This document shows positions 35,966-46,043 of a stretch of DNA of 64,000 nucleotides, piece after piece. Positions within the stretch are counted from its first letter, which is position 1. Each line of letters begins with the position of its first letter. The notes beneath the pieces were generated by a model, which saw nothing but the letters and a program-made list of their open reading frames with translations, searched no databases and was not told the origin of the DNA. The stretch is from DATFVA01 sp963811905 (GTDB lineage: Bacteria > Bacteroidota > Ignavibacteria > Ignavibacteriales > Ignavibacteriaceae), in NCBI GenBank assembly GCA_963811905.1, contig CAWETK010000013.1, positions 16,301 through 80,300 of the forward strand, given 5' to 3'. Position numbers and translations under genes: made by a program.

Positions 35966-37756
35966 TTGATTGTTAACAAAAAATTAAAGATCATTATCAG
36001 AATAAGAAGAACTATTAAAAAGTTCTGTCTTACTGTATTTCTGGTATTTCTTTACATGTTCTTTTCCTCAGGGGTCATAAGCACCGGTCATACACCTTCA
36101 ACATACTGCAACCCAATTAATATCGATTATACTTACAGCATAGTAAATACTTCGAAAGGTTTATCGTACAGGTCCGGTGCAGATCCTGCTGTAGTAAAAT
36201 TCCGGGACGGGTATTATATGTTTGTAACGCGCTCATTCGGCTACTGGCATTCAACAGATCTGAGAACGTGGGAATTTATTCGTCCTCAGTCGTGGTACTT
36301 CGAATCCTCGAATGCGCCTGCAGCATGGTCATATAAGGATTCGATACTAATTGCGATGGGGAATCCGTCTGAATGGCAGTGTGTCATTTTCACTGACGAT
36401 CCGAAGAAGGGAACCTGGCAAGGTGTTCCCTCACTTATCCCGGAGGACGTGCATGATCCCGCTCTCTTTGTTGACGATGATAACAGGGTTTATTTGTATG
36501 TGGGTTCTTCTAATGTTTATCCTATTAAGGGTGTTGAACTCGATCCCGGGAATTATTTTCTTCCCAAAGGAGAGTCTAAGGATTTAATTCTCCTGCATCC
36601 GCAAGAACACGGGTGGGAAAGATTCGGAGAAAACCATTCGGATACTCTCACAGCAGGTTATATAGAAGGTGCCTGGATGACTAAAAATAATGGAATGTAC
36701 TACCTCCAGTATGCCGCACCCGGCACAGAATGGAATGTATATGGTGATGGAGTCTATACCTCAGATAGTCCCTTGGGTCCTTTCACTTATGCTGAATATA
36801 ATCCTTTTTCATATAAGCCCGAAGGATTCATTACAGGAGCAGGTCACGGGAGCACAGTAAAAGATCCATATGGAAATTACTGGCATTTCGGAACTATGGT
36901 AGTTGGGGTCAACTATTATTTCGAGCGGAGGATAGGAATGTTTCCTTCCGGCTTCGATCAGGATGGTCAGCTTTATGCAAATACTGCTTACGGCGATTAC
37001 CCGCATTATATTCCTTCTGGAGAAAAGAAAGCTGACGACGATTTATTTACGGGATGGATGCTTTTATCCTACAATAAGCCGGTTCAGTCTTCTTCATATT
37101 TAAAAGATTTCCCTCCTGCAAATGCTGCAGATGAGCATATAAAAACTGTCTGGGTATCAGAAACGAATTCAGGAGGAGAATGGATTATGATTGATCTGCT
37201 GAATGAGAGTGATATCAAAGCAGTGCAGGTTAATTACTCAGATTATAAATCTGATATTTTCGGGAAAAGAGATAGTATTTATCACCGGTATGTTATAGAG
37301 TTTTCAAATGACGGAATAAACTGGGAAATACTTATTGATAAAAGTGCGAACAAAAAAGATGTTCCAAATGATTATACTGAACTTGAAAAGCCCCAGAGTG
37401 CAAGATATATCCGTTTTAAAAATGTTCATTATCCTACTCCTTACCTTGCAATATCTGACTTAAGGATCTTCGGGAACGGAAAAGGTTCAAGACCTTCAGC
37501 GCCATCAGATTTTAAGGCTGAGCGGGAACACGACAGAAAGAGTGTGAAGCTAAACTGGCTGCCTGTAATTGATGCACAGGGGTATACGATTTATTTCGGA
37601 ATTAATCCGAACAAACTTTACAGCTCTGTTATGGTGTATAAAGATACAACGTACAGACTGAATTCGCTTAATGTAATTCCTGATTATTTTTTCTCTATTG
37701 AATCATTCAATGAAAACGGAATTTCCGGAAGAACGGGGGTTGTAAGGTGTGAGTAG
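35966..37756 (+). CDS. GH43-like five-bladed propeller with discoidin CBM and FN3
   Basis: 596 residues with an N-terminal hydrophobic signal (about 18-40). The first ~350 residues are a GH43/GH117-type five-bladed propeller with the acidic triad recognisable as Asp73 (SGADPAVVKF), Asp164 (VHDPALFVD) and Glu234 (GYIEGAWMTK). Residues about 365-505 resemble an F5/8 type C (CBM32-like) domain and about 510-596 an FN3 domain. GH43-clan enzymes act on arabinosides, xylosides or galactosides; the sugar cannot be told here. The start is TTG at 35966, giving a basic n-region; an internal start is possible. No sorting domain, so periplasmic or membrane-tethered. Confidence 0.82.
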   Translation: MIVNKKLKIIIRIRRTIKKFCLTVFLVFLYMFFSSGVISTGHTPSTYCNPINIDYTYSIVNTSKGLSYRSGADPAVVKFRDGYYMFVTRSFGYWHSTDLRTWEFIRPQSWYFESSNAPAAWSYKDSILIAMGNPSEWQCVIFTDDPKKGTWQGVPSLIPEDVHDPALFVDDDNRVYLYVGSSNVYPIKGVELDPGNYFLPKGESKDLILLHPQEHGWERFGENHSDTLTAGYIEGAWMTKNNGMYYLQYAAPGTEWNVYGDGVYTSDSPLGPFTYAEYNPFSYKPEGFITGAGHGSTVKDPYGNYWHFGTMVVGVNYYFERRIGMFPSGFDQDGQLYANTAYGDYPHYIPSGEKKADDDLFTGWMLLSYNKPVQSSSYLKDFPPANAADEHIKTVWVSETNSGGEWIMIDLLNESDIKAVQVNYSDYKSDIFGKRDSIYHRYVIEFSNDGINWEILIDKSANKKDVPNDYTELEKPQSARYIRFKNVHYPTPYLAISDLRIFGNGKGSRPSAPSDFKAEREHDRKSVKLNWLPVIDAQGYTIYFGINPNKLYSSVMVYKDTTYRLNSLNVIPDYFFSIESFNENGISGRTGVVRCE

Positions 37757-37761
37757 TTTAA

Positions 37762-37791
37762 GTTCAGGTTCAGGTTCAAGTATAAGTTCAA
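37762..37791 (+). repeat. 6-bp micro-tandem array (GTTCAR)
   Basis: GTTCAG, GTTCAG, GTTCAA, GTATAA and GTTCAA follow one another at 37762, 37768, 37774, 37780 and 37786, between two glycosidase genes. Confidence 0.7.
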
Positions 37792-37807
37792 GTAATATGG
37801 GTTCAGA

Positions 37808-40800
37808 ATGAATAAATTGGTTTTATTGCTGCTATGTTTTTTGTTTACGATTAATCTTTATGCACAGAGAGTGCTGGATGATTTTGAATCAGCCGCAGGC
37901 TGGAAAGTATATAAATCAGATGGGGTGGAAACAAATGTCAGTATTATTGAGGGACATACTGGTAAAGCAATAAAATTCGATTACGATTTCACAAAAGGAA
38001 CAGGTTACGGAGGAATTCAGAAAATTGTCCCTATTGAGCTTCCTCAGAATTACCAGTTTACATTTTATATAAAAGCTGAATCGCCTGCGAACAATCTCGA
38101 GTTTAAGCTGCTTGACAGCACAGGACAAAATGTCTGGTGGCTGATCAAAAGGAATTATGACTTCCCGTCAGAATGGACAAAGGTAAAAATCAAAAAAAAG
38201 CAGATAAGCTTTGCATGGGGTCCAACTGAGGATAAAGAACTGAAAAGAATCGACAGGCTGGAATTTACTATCTCATCATACGTCGGAGGAAAAGGTTCAA
38301 TCCTTATAGATAACCTGAAATTCGAGAAGCTTCCCCCTGAGGATAATTCCCCCATCTTACTTACTGCGGAAGTTTCTTCTGAAGCAGGAGAGGACTACAT
38401 TGCTGAAAACCTTACCGATAATAATAATTTGACTGCCTGGAAAAGCAGTACCGATGAGCGACAGGATATTATACTTGATTTTCAGAAGAGGAGGGAATTC
38501 GGGGGCATCGTAATCAACTGGGACAGCGCAGATTACGCAAAAGAATTTGATGTCTATCTTTCAGGAAAGAATGATAATTGGGAGAAAGCGTATTCTGTAA
38601 AGCGGGAGACAGGGAATACAAGTTACATTCGTTTGAAGGAAGAAGATGCTGAAAAAATTAAAATAGAGCTGCTTAAAAGCAGCCGTGGTAATGGGTATGG
38701 AATCAATGAAATATCTGTTAAAAACACAGATTATTCGGACGATCTAAACAGGTTTTTCATTAATATTGCAAAAGATTACCCTGCCGGATATTACCCGCGG
38801 TACCTTGGGGAAGAGGGAACGTTCTGGACTATTATCGGGGTGAACAATGATAGAAAAGAGGCATTAATAAATGAAGATGGGATGGTCGAAGTAGACAAAA
38901 AACATTTTTCAATCGAACCTTTTCTTTCAGTCGATGGAAAATTTATAACAAGGAATGATGTAAAAGAAACACAGTCATTGTACGATGATTATCTGCCAGT
39001 TCCTTCAGTGGAATGGGATTATAATGATCTGAGGCTTATAACACAGGCTTTCGCAAATGGTGAAGCAAATAAGAATTCCGTTCTTTATTTGAAATATACT
39101 ATAGATAACAACTCGGCTGAAAGTCATAAAATTAACCTTTATCTCACAATAAGAGCATTCCAGGTGAATCCTTATTACCAGTGGCTCAACATAACCGGGG
39201 GAGCCGCGGAAATTGATTCTATTAAATACCGGGAAGGAAGGGTATATGTAAATGATGATAAGGTTATAATTCCGGTTACCATGGCTGAGAATTTCGGTGC
39301 CGCAGCATTTGATGCAGGCGATATAACATATTTCATATCAAAAGAGAAAATCCCCCCGGACCAATCGGTTATTGATCCAGGCAAATCTGCAAGCGGGGTT
39401 CTTAGTTATTCTTTTGAATCCAGCCCCGGCAAAAGTAAAACCTTTTACCTTGCAGTCCCTTTTTACGGGAAGAGGAATGTTCCTGAAAATTTAGATGATA
39501 ACGTAGTTGAGAAAAAATTTAAGGAGACCATTGCATTCTGGGAATCGAAGGTTGATCATATTAAATTTAATCTCCCTGAGTCGGGAAACCGGATTATAAA
39601 TACCTGGAAATCAAATCTCGCGTATATTTTAATCAACAGAGACAGTGCGGGTATACAGCCAGGGTCCAGATCGTATGAACGATCCTGGATCAGGGATGGA
39701 GCTTTAACATCCTCAGCATTATTAAAATCAGGTATAGTCAGAGAAGTTAAGGAATTCATTAAATGGTATGCTGCCCATCAGTATGAGAACGGAAAGGTTC
39801 CCTGCGTAGTAGATACAAGAGGTCCCGATCCTGTTCCCGAAAATGACAGTCATGGTGAATTCATCTACCTTATAAAGGAATATTTCAATTTCACAAAAGA
39901 TACGGTATTCCTGAAAGATATGAATAGCCACGTATTAAAGGCAGTTGACTATATGGATACACTTATATCGCAGCGCTCTACAGCTCACTTTAAGAACGGG
40001 AATGACAGCATTCGTGCCTATTATGGGATAATGCCCGAATCAATAAGCCACGAAGGATATTCCGCCAAACCTATGCATTCTTACTGGGACGATTTTTTCA
40101 CAATGAAGGGACTTAAAGACGCAACTGAGATAGAACGGATCCTTGGGGAAAAGGAAAATTATACTAAAGTCAGAATAATGAGAGACACCTTCAAAGAAAA
40201 CCTTTACAACTCGCTTGAGCTTGCAATGAAGGTAAGAGGCATAAATTATATTCCCGGCTGTGTGGAATTAGGCGACTTTGATGCAACATCTACGACCGTT
40301 GCAATATCGCCCTGCAATGAACTTCCAAATCTTCCTGGACCATATGCGCAGAATACTTTCGATAAATACTATGATTTCTTTAAAGACAGGAGAGATAATA
40401 AGATAGAATGGACTGCATACACTCCCTACGAAAACAGGCTGATAGGATCGTTTATTTTCCTGGACCAGCCTGAGAGAGCTCATGAACTGATAAAATTCTT
40501 TCTGAATGATCAGAAGCCTCAAAGCTGGAATGAATGGGCTGAGGTTGTGTGGCATAAGGAAAGACACCCTGGTTATATAGGCGATATGCCTCATACCTGG
40601 GTTGGTTCTGATTTTATAAACGCTGTAAGATCAATGTTTGTATATGAAGATGAGTTTGATTCATCTCTTGTTTTAGGCGCCGCGTTGTATAAAGACTGGA
40701 TTAATTCCCCGAGCGGAATGTCGGTTGAAAATCTGCCGACATACTACGGAGCGATTTCTTATTCGATTAAGAGTTCTGAAAACAATTATAAGATAAAACT

Positions 40801-40963
40801 GTACGGAGATGTTTCAGTACCTCCCGGAGGTATAAATCTGAAGAATATCTTTAGGGATAAAATTCCGTCTGCTGTAACAGTAAACGGAAATTCTATAAAT
40901 ACTTTTAATAAAAAAAATATACATATAAATACATTCCCTGCAGAAGTTGAAATAACATTTTAA
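37808..40963 (+). CDS. Multidomain secreted six-hairpin (alpha/alpha)6 glycosidase candidate
   Basis: 1051 residues with a signal peptide (about 1-19, ending LYAQ). A CBM11/CIA30-like sandwich lies at about 21-172 (VLDDFESAAGWKVYKSDG), an F5/8 type C domain at about 180-305 (AWKSSTDERQDIILDFQ), a larger beta-sandwich at about 310-590, and an (alpha/alpha)6 barrel at about 600-960. Its markers are SYERSWIRDGALTSSALL near 622-640, VPCVVDTRGPDP, PESISHEGYSAKP and MHSYWDDFFTMKGL. The barrel layout resembles GH15/GH63-type clans, but I cannot place it in a numbered family. The reaction is unknown. It heads a tight run of genes to the ABC importer (11-bp gap to the esterase). Confidence 0.8.
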   Translation: MNKLVLLLLCFLFTINLYAQRVLDDFESAAGWKVYKSDGVETNVSIIEGHTGKAIKFDYDFTKGTGYGGIQKIVPIELPQNYQFTFYIKAESPANNLEFKLLDSTGQNVWWLIKRNYDFPSEWTKVKIKKKQISFAWGPTEDKELKRIDRLEFTISSYVGGKGSILIDNLKFEKLPPEDNSPILLTAEVSSEAGEDYIAENLTDNNNLTAWKSSTDERQDIILDFQKRREFGGIVINWDSADYAKEFDVYLSGKNDNWEKAYSVKRETGNTSYIRLKEEDAEKIKIELLKSSRGNGYGINEISVKNTDYSDDLNRFFINIAKDYPAGYYPRYLGEEGTFWTIIGVNNDRKEALINEDGMVEVDKKHFSIEPFLSVDGKFITRNDVKETQSLYDDYLPVPSVEWDYNDLRLITQAFANGEANKNSVLYLKYTIDNNSAESHKINLYLTIRAFQVNPYYQWLNITGGAAEIDSIKYREGRVYVNDDKVIIPVTMAENFGAAAFDAGDITYFISKEKIPPDQSVIDPGKSASGVLSYSFESSPGKSKTFYLAVPFYGKRNVPENLDDNVVEKKFKETIAFWESKVDHIKFNLPESGNRIINTWKSNLAYILINRDSAGIQPGSRSYERSWIRDGALTSSALLKSGIVREVKEFIKWYAAHQYENGKVPCVVDTRGPDPVPENDSHGEFIYLIKEYFNFTKDTVFLKDMNSHVLKAVDYMDTLISQRSTAHFKNGNDSIRAYYGIMPESISHEGYSAKPMHSYWDDFFTMKGLKDATEIERILGEKENYTKVRIMRDTFKENLYNSLELAMKVRGINYIPGCVELGDFDATSTTVAISPCNELPNLPGPYAQNTFDKYYDFFKDRRDNKIEWTAYTPYENRLIGSFIFLDQPERAHELIKFFLNDQKPQSWNEWAEVVWHKERHPGYIGDMPHTWVGSDFINAVRSMFVYEDEFDSSLVLGAALYKDWINSPSGMSVENLPTYYGAISYSIKSSENNYKIKLYGDVSVPPGGINLKNIFRDKIPSAVTVNGNSINTFNKKNIHINTFPAEVEITF

Positions 40964-40974
40964 AAGAATAGCAG

Positions 40975-41712
40975 ATGAAAAATTTTTTAGTTATATCAGG
41001 TTTATTACTTTTCTTCCAGTTAAATGTACTTTTTGCCCAGGCGGATTCATCAAGACAAATCCCGGGCAAACTTGAAAAAGAAGTCACTGTAAAAGTATCG
41101 CTTAAATATCTTCTTTATCTTCCCAAAGATTATGATGCAGAAGATAACAAATGGCCGCTCGTACTTTTTCTCCACGGATCGGGAGAGAGAGGAGACGATC
41201 TTGTATCTGTAGAGAGACTTGGTCCGCCTATGCTTGCCGAACAGGGAAAGAACTTTCCGTTTATACTTGTTTCACCTCAATGTCCTCTGGGGCAAAGATG
41301 GAATCCTCTGGAATTGTCGGTTCTTCTGGATGAAATCGAGAAGGAGTATCGGGTGGACACAAGCAGAATTTATATTACTGGACTAAGTATGGGCGGTGAG
41401 GGAGCATGGCAGCTTATTATGTCTGAACCATACCGGTTTGCTGCAGCAGCTGTTGTTTGCGGCAGAACAGGTTCTGCATACCTTGATGCCTGCAAACTAA
41501 AGAATCTGCCGATATGGGTATTTCACGGAGCGATGGATGATGTAGTTCCTCTTGAGGAATCAGTAAGAATGGTGAAAGCATTAAATGCCTGCGGAAACAA
41601 TGTTAAGTTTACAGTATATCCTGAAGCAAATCATAATGCGTGGACAAAGACTTACAATAATGAAGAACTCTATAAATGGCTGCTTGAACATAAGCTGGGT
41701 GAATACAAATAA
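40975..41712 (+). CDS. Secreted alpha/beta-hydrolase esterase (CE1/PHB-depolymerase-like)
   Basis: 245 residues with a signal peptide (about 1-22, ending LFAQ). It has a standard alpha/beta-hydrolase fold: oxyanion strand LVLFLHGSGERGDD, nucleophile Ser138 in GLSMGG, acid Asp189 in HGAMDDVVP and His220 in EANHNAW. Relatives act as feruloyl or acetyl esterases on plant or microbial glycans, or as short-chain depolymerases. Here removal of an acyl decoration from the target glycan is likely. It starts 11 bp after the six-hairpin gene, and the GH2 start codon directly follows its stop, so it is in the same transcript. Confidence 0.87.
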   Translation: MKNFLVISGLLLFFQLNVLFAQADSSRQIPGKLEKEVTVKVSLKYLLYLPKDYDAEDNKWPLVLFLHGSGERGDDLVSVERLGPPMLAEQGKNFPFILVSPQCPLGQRWNPLELSVLLDEIEKEYRVDTSRIYITGLSMGGEGAWQLIMSEPYRFAAAAVVCGRTGSAYLDACKLKNLPIWVFHGAMDDVVPLEESVRMVKALNACGNNVKFTVYPEANHNAWTKTYNNEELYKWLLEHKLGEYK

Positions 41713-43788
41713 ATGAGAAATTCAGAAAAGAAAATACCGTTAAACGGCAGCTGGGAATACCTGACGGACAGGGAAGGACAGTTAACATACGGGCAGGTAA
41801 AAGATCATATAAGGCGAAAGAGAATAAAAAAAATGCAGCTGCCGGTCAACTGGGAACTGGCAGGACTTCATAATTTTTCCGGTACTGTATGGTTTATCAG
41901 GTCATTTAAATCAAATTTGTCCGGCGACCTCGGGATACTTGAGTTTGAAGGTGTGGACTACTTTGCTGATGTCTGGCTGAATGATTCTTTCATCGGATCA
42001 CATGAGGGTTATTTCCAATCATTTTATTTCAACGTGACATCTGCTTTGAGGAGAGGTGAGAATCTCCTTGTTGTAAAGGTTACCTCACCTTTAGAAGAGC
42101 CGGGAACTGTCTGGCCATACAGAAAAAAACTTATTAAGGGAATATTCAACCATCATGACTGCAGACCTGGAGCTTGGAGTCACGAATACGGTCAGGATCA
42201 GAATACCGGGGGAATCTGGAATGATGTCGTTATTCGTTCCGTGAACGGTATATATACTGAACATCCCCGTATATCAACAATGCTCAATACTGACAGGAAC
42301 AGTGCTCAGGTGAATGTTTCTATTCCTTTTTACAGGAAAACCGGAGATGCAGGAAAAGAACGAATTGAGATCACCGTGTTTCCTCAGAAAGGTAAAAAAA
42401 TAAAGTTTTCGGAAGATATTCTGCTCAGAGGCGACAAAGGTGAAATTAACTTCACCTTAGAATTAGAGGATCCTGAGTTATGGTGGTGCTGGGAGCTTGG
42501 CGAACCTTACCTCTACAGGATGAGCATTGAAGGTGAGAACTTCAGCATTCAGAATATAACCTTCGGGATCAGAGAGGTTCGGCTTACCAATAAAAATGAA
42601 TTTTTCCTCAACGGGAAAAAGCTCTTCCTGAGGGGAACAAATGCAATCCCCACGCAGTTTTTATCCGAATTAGACAAGGGAAAAGTACAGGAGCAGGTCA
42701 GACTTATAAAAGAGGCGAATATAAATATAATAAGAATGCATGCACATGTTAACCGGTCCGGGTATTACGATGAATGTGACCGTCAGGGGATACTTGTCTG
42801 GCAGGATTTTGCCCTTCAATGGACTTATGATGAATCAATGGAATTTACGGCAAATGCAGTTTCGCAGATCAAGGATATGGTGAAACTCCATTATAATCAT
42901 CCTTCGATAGTATTCTGGTGCTGTCACAATGAGCCCGGGAATCAAAAAGAAACACTTGATCCTTTATTATATGAAGCTGTTAAGGGTGCTGACAAGAGCA
43001 GGATCATAAGGATGGCCTCCAATTACGAGGAGCATCCCTATGACGGATGGTATTGGGGGAATAAAGAGCATTTTGCGGCAAAGCCAATGGGTCCGCTTGT
43101 TACAGAATTCGGTGCCCAGGCATTACCCGAATTAAAATCATTAAAAAAAATAATCCTGCACAAAGAACTTGAGAACCCTGTCGGACAAAGCTGGGCTTAT
43201 CACGATTTTCAATACGAGCAGACATTCAATCTTGCTGAAGTTGACCGGGGAAAGAATATAAAAGAATTCATTATTAATTCACAGGATTACCAGTCCGATC
43301 TCCTCAAGACGGCGATTGATTTTTACCGGCGGGGAAAGAATAAAGATATAACCGGAATATTTCAGTTTATGTTCATTGACTGCTGGCCTTCCATAACCTG
43401 GTCGGTTGTCGACTATTTCGGAGCGAAGAAAAAAGGGTATTATGCTCTTCAAAAAGCCTTTCAGCCTTTATATATTTCGGTTAATATCAGGCAGAAAAAA
43501 TATTTTGCCGGTCATAAGCTTAAGCTGGATTACTGGATCATTAATGATTATCAGAAGTCATATAAATCCTGCAGACTAATTATTTTTCTTGAAGATAAGA
43601 TCCTTTACGACATTCCCGTTAAACTTATCGCTGAAGACTCCATCACTTATTTTTACTGGGAGGCTAATGACGTGACACTACCCTTGAAGATTAAAACAGG
43701 GAAATACCGGCTGGATTTTAAGCTGATGCAGGATGAAAAGATAATATCCTCGAATGACTATGAAATAGAAGTTGTGAAAAAAATATGA
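41713..43788 (+). CDS. GH2-family glycosidase, cytoplasmic
   Basis: 691 residues without a signal peptide. The N-terminal jelly roll (PLNGSWEYL, LQLPVNWE-like MQLPVNWELAG, FEGVDYFADVWLN) and immunoglobulin-like middle domain lead to a TIM barrel. The acid/base is Glu407 in CCHNEPGN and the nucleophile Glu465 in VTEFGAQ. The barrel start reads FFLNGKKLFLRGTNAIP. The family includes beta-galactosidases, beta-mannosidases and beta-glucuronidases; WCCHNEP is closer to beta-mannosidase or mannosylglycoprotein types than to LacZ, but specificity is open. The ATG abuts the esterase stop, and the ABC binding-protein gene overlaps its stop by 4 bp, so intracellular processing of imported oligosaccharide is likely. 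Confidence 0.88.
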   Translation: MRNSEKKIPLNGSWEYLTDREGQLTYGQVKDHIRRKRIKKMQLPVNWELAGLHNFSGTVWFIRSFKSNLSGDLGILEFEGVDYFADVWLNDSFIGSHEGYFQSFYFNVTSALRRGENLLVVKVTSPLEEPGTVWPYRKKLIKGIFNHHDCRPGAWSHEYGQDQNTGGIWNDVVIRSVNGIYTEHPRISTMLNTDRNSAQVNVSIPFYRKTGDAGKERIEITVFPQKGKKIKFSEDILLRGDKGEINFTLELEDPELWWCWELGEPYLYRMSIEGENFSIQNITFGIREVRLTNKNEFFLNGKKLFLRGTNAIPTQFLSELDKGKVQEQVRLIKEANINIIRMHAHVNRSGYYDECDRQGILVWQDFALQWTYDESMEFTANAVSQIKDMVKLHYNHPSIVFWCCHNEPGNQKETLDPLLYEAVKGADKSRIIRMASNYEEHPYDGWYWGNKEHFAAKPMGPLVTEFGAQALPELKSLKKIILHKELENPVGQSWAYHDFQYEQTFNLAEVDRGKNIKEFIINSQDYQSDLLKTAIDFYRRGKNKDITGIFQFMFIDCWPSITWSVVDYFGAKKKGYYALQKAFQPLYISVNIRQKKYFAGHKLKLDYWIINDYQKSYKSCRLIIFLEDKILYDIPVKLIAEDSITYFYWEANDVTLPLKIKTGKYRLDFKLMQDEKIISSNDYEIEVVKKI

Positions 43789-45074
43789 AAGTATCTAAGG
43801 TTAAATTTATTCTGTTTTATTTACTTCTTCTGCTGATATTAATTTCTTCAGGCTGTGCTGACAAAAAGAGTGCTACAACACTCAAGTTCTGGGCTATGGG
43901 GACCGAGGCGGAATTTGTAACAAAGCTCGTCCCTGAATTTCAGAGGCGTAATCCCGGGATAAAAGTAGATGTACAGCAGATTCCGTGGAATGCGGCCCAG
44001 GAAAAACTTGTTACCGCATTTGCCAGCGATAATACCCCTGATATTTGTCAGCTCGGAAATACATGGATTGCCCAGTTCGCCTCACTTAATGCAATCATCA
44101 GCCTTGATAAATACATTGCTGAATCACCTGCGATTAATAAAGAGAACTACTTTGCCGGCGTATGGGATACAAACATTATAGATTCTCTGGTATACGGGAT
44201 TCCATGGTACATAGATACCCGCTTAATGTTTTACAGGACAGATGTATTCAAGAAAGCCGGATACGACAATCCTCCCAGGTCATGGGCGGAACTATATGAC
44301 CTCTGTAAAAAAATTAAAGCGCTGCACCGTGGGGAAGATAAGTACGCTATTTACCTGCCGACAAATGAATGGAATCCTTTTATAATGTTTGCACTGGAGA
44401 ACAATGCAAGTCTTCTAAAAGATAATAATTCAAGGGGAAACTTTGATTCGGAAGAATTCAAAGAGGCATTCAGATACCTGACAAATTTTCACAAAGAAAA
44501 GCTTGCTCCCCTGGGTATTTCCCAGGTGACAAATGTGTACCAGGCATTTGTTGAAGAATATTTTTCAATCTATATAAGTGGTCCATGGAATATTAATGAA
44601 TTTAAGAAATGGATGACAGGAGATCTTGCAGATAAATGGTCGACTGCACCGATGCCCTCGAAGAACGGTGATCATTATCCGGGTGTTTCGCTTGCAGGCG
44701 GATCAAGCCTGGTAATATTCAAGGATTGCGAACATAAACAGGACGCCTGGAAATTTATAGAGTTCCTTTCTGAAACATCAACACAGCTGGAGTTTTACCA
44801 TCTGCTTTACAACCTTCCGGCTGTTAAAGATGCGTGGGAAGACACATCTCTTGCAAACAATAAATATATGAAAGCATTCAGGGTGCAGTTTGAAAATGTG
44901 GTTGCCACTCCTAAAGTTCCTGAGTGGGAGCAGATTGCATTTGCAAAGGTTCAGCAATATGTGGAACTGGTAGTAAGAGGGGCAATGACAGTTGATGAAG
45001 CTGTGAAAAATCTTGATAAAGACGTTGATAAGATATTGGAAAAAAGGAGATGGCTGTTGTCAAGAAAAAAGTAA
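43785..45074 (+). CDS. Sugar ABC transporter substrate-binding lipoprotein (CUT1 type)
   Basis: 429 residues with a lipobox (LISSGC, Cys24). The body is a type 1 extracellular solute-binding protein: TLKFWAMGTEAEFVTKLVPEFQRRNPGIKVDV, DICQLGNTWIAQFA, YGIPWYIDTRLMFYRTDVFKKAG and ISGPWNINEFKKWM. It presents oligosaccharides to the two permeases encoded next. The ATG overlaps the GH2 stop by 4 bp (ATGA), which suggests translational coupling. Lipid anchoring in the inner-membrane leaflet of the periplasm is likely. The ligand should be the product of the periplasmic GH144-like, GH3 and GH43-like enzymes; this is inferred from context. Confidence 0.93.
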   Translation: MKVSKVKFILFYLLLLLILISSGCADKKSATTLKFWAMGTEAEFVTKLVPEFQRRNPGIKVDVQQIPWNAAQEKLVTAFASDNTPDICQLGNTWIAQFASLNAIISLDKYIAESPAINKENYFAGVWDTNIIDSLVYGIPWYIDTRLMFYRTDVFKKAGYDNPPRSWAELYDLCKKIKALHRGEDKYAIYLPTNEWNPFIMFALENNASLLKDNNSRGNFDSEEFKEAFRYLTNFHKEKLAPLGISQVTNVYQAFVEEYFSIYISGPWNINEFKKWMTGDLADKWSTAPMPSKNGDHYPGVSLAGGSSLVIFKDCEHKQDAWKFIEFLSETSTQLEFYHLLYNLPAVKDAWEDTSLANNKYMKAFRVQFENVVATPKVPEWEQIAFAKVQQYVELVVRGAMTVDEAVKNLDKDVDKILEKRRWLLSRKK

Positions 45075-45141
45075 CAGGTAACAGGAGACAAGTAACAAGG
45101 AACAAGTAAAAAGTAAGAAGGAAAAAGGAAGAAATAAAGAA

Positions 45142-46041
45142 GTGAAGAAAAACAAGAATTCGTTTTCTTATTCATCGAGGGCTGCATATTTATTTTTAGC
45201 GCCGGCAGTGACCGCGATACTTATATTTTTCTTTATTCCTGTTATTGCGTCTTTTGCTATGAGCTTTACTGACTTTGATATTTACGCACTCGGTAGTTTT
45301 GATTTGGTAAGGTTTATAGGCTTCAGGAACTATGTGCAGCTTTTTCAGGATCCTCTGTTCTGGCAGTCACTTCAGAATACTATATATTATGTTGTGCTGG
45401 CATCGCCGCTTTCAATTGCAGTTTCACTGGGGGCAGCTATCCTTTTAAATTCAAAACTCATTAAATACAAAGGTTTCTTCAGATTAAGTTATTTTATTCC
45501 TTATATCACAACTCTTGTAGCTGTGGCTATTGTGTGGAGATTCATATACCACCCGAAGTTTGGTATTTTGAATTACTTTCTCAGTTTGTTTGGAATTAAC
45601 CCAATCGACTGGCTGGGGGATCCGGCAACAGCAATGCCTGCTATTGTCCTGATGTCGGTTTGGAAAACCTTTGGTTATAATATGATAATTTTTCTCGCAG
45701 GATTACAGAACATCCCCGAAGATCTTTATGAGGCCGCATCGCTCGAAGGAGCAAATGAATGGCAAAAATTTAGAACAATTACAATTCCCATGCTTTCTCC
45801 AACAACATTATTCGTCAGTATAATTACAATGGTCGGTTTCTTCCAGTTATTTGCCGAACCTTATATAATGACCCAGGGAGGTCCGCTTAATAAAACGCTC
45901 AGCATTGTAGGCTATATGTACCAGGAAGGCTTCAGGTGGTGGAATATGGGCTATTCAGCCTCAATATCATTTATACTTTTTTTTATAATCCTGATTATTA
46001 CAGTACTTCAATTTAAACTTCAGAAGAGTCACCTGGCATAA
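45142..46041 (+). CDS. Sugar ABC transporter permease, MalF/UgpA type
   Basis: 299 residues with six predicted membrane helices (first at about 16-38, LFLAPAVTAILIFFFIPVIA). The cytoplasmic EAA loop reads EAASLEGANEWQKFRTITIPML (about 198-219), which docks the ATPase. It starts with GTG at 45142. The 67-bp gap after the binding protein is a low-complexity run of AAGTAAC/AAGGAAC-like phrases, so the operon is probably continuous. It pairs with the next gene to form the membrane channel of a CUT1 importer. Confidence 0.92.
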   Translation: MKKNKNSFSYSSRAAYLFLAPAVTAILIFFFIPVIASFAMSFTDFDIYALGSFDLVRFIGFRNYVQLFQDPLFWQSLQNTIYYVVLASPLSIAVSLGAAILLNSKLIKYKGFFRLSYFIPYITTLVAVAIVWRFIYHPKFGILNYFLSLFGINPIDWLGDPATAMPAIVLMSVWKTFGYNMIIFLAGLQNIPEDLYEAASLEGANEWQKFRTITIPMLSPTTLFVSIITMVGFFQLFAEPYIMTQGGPLNKTLSIVGYMYQEGFRWWNMGYSASISFILFFIILIITVLQFKLQKSHLA

Positions 46042-46043
46042 AT

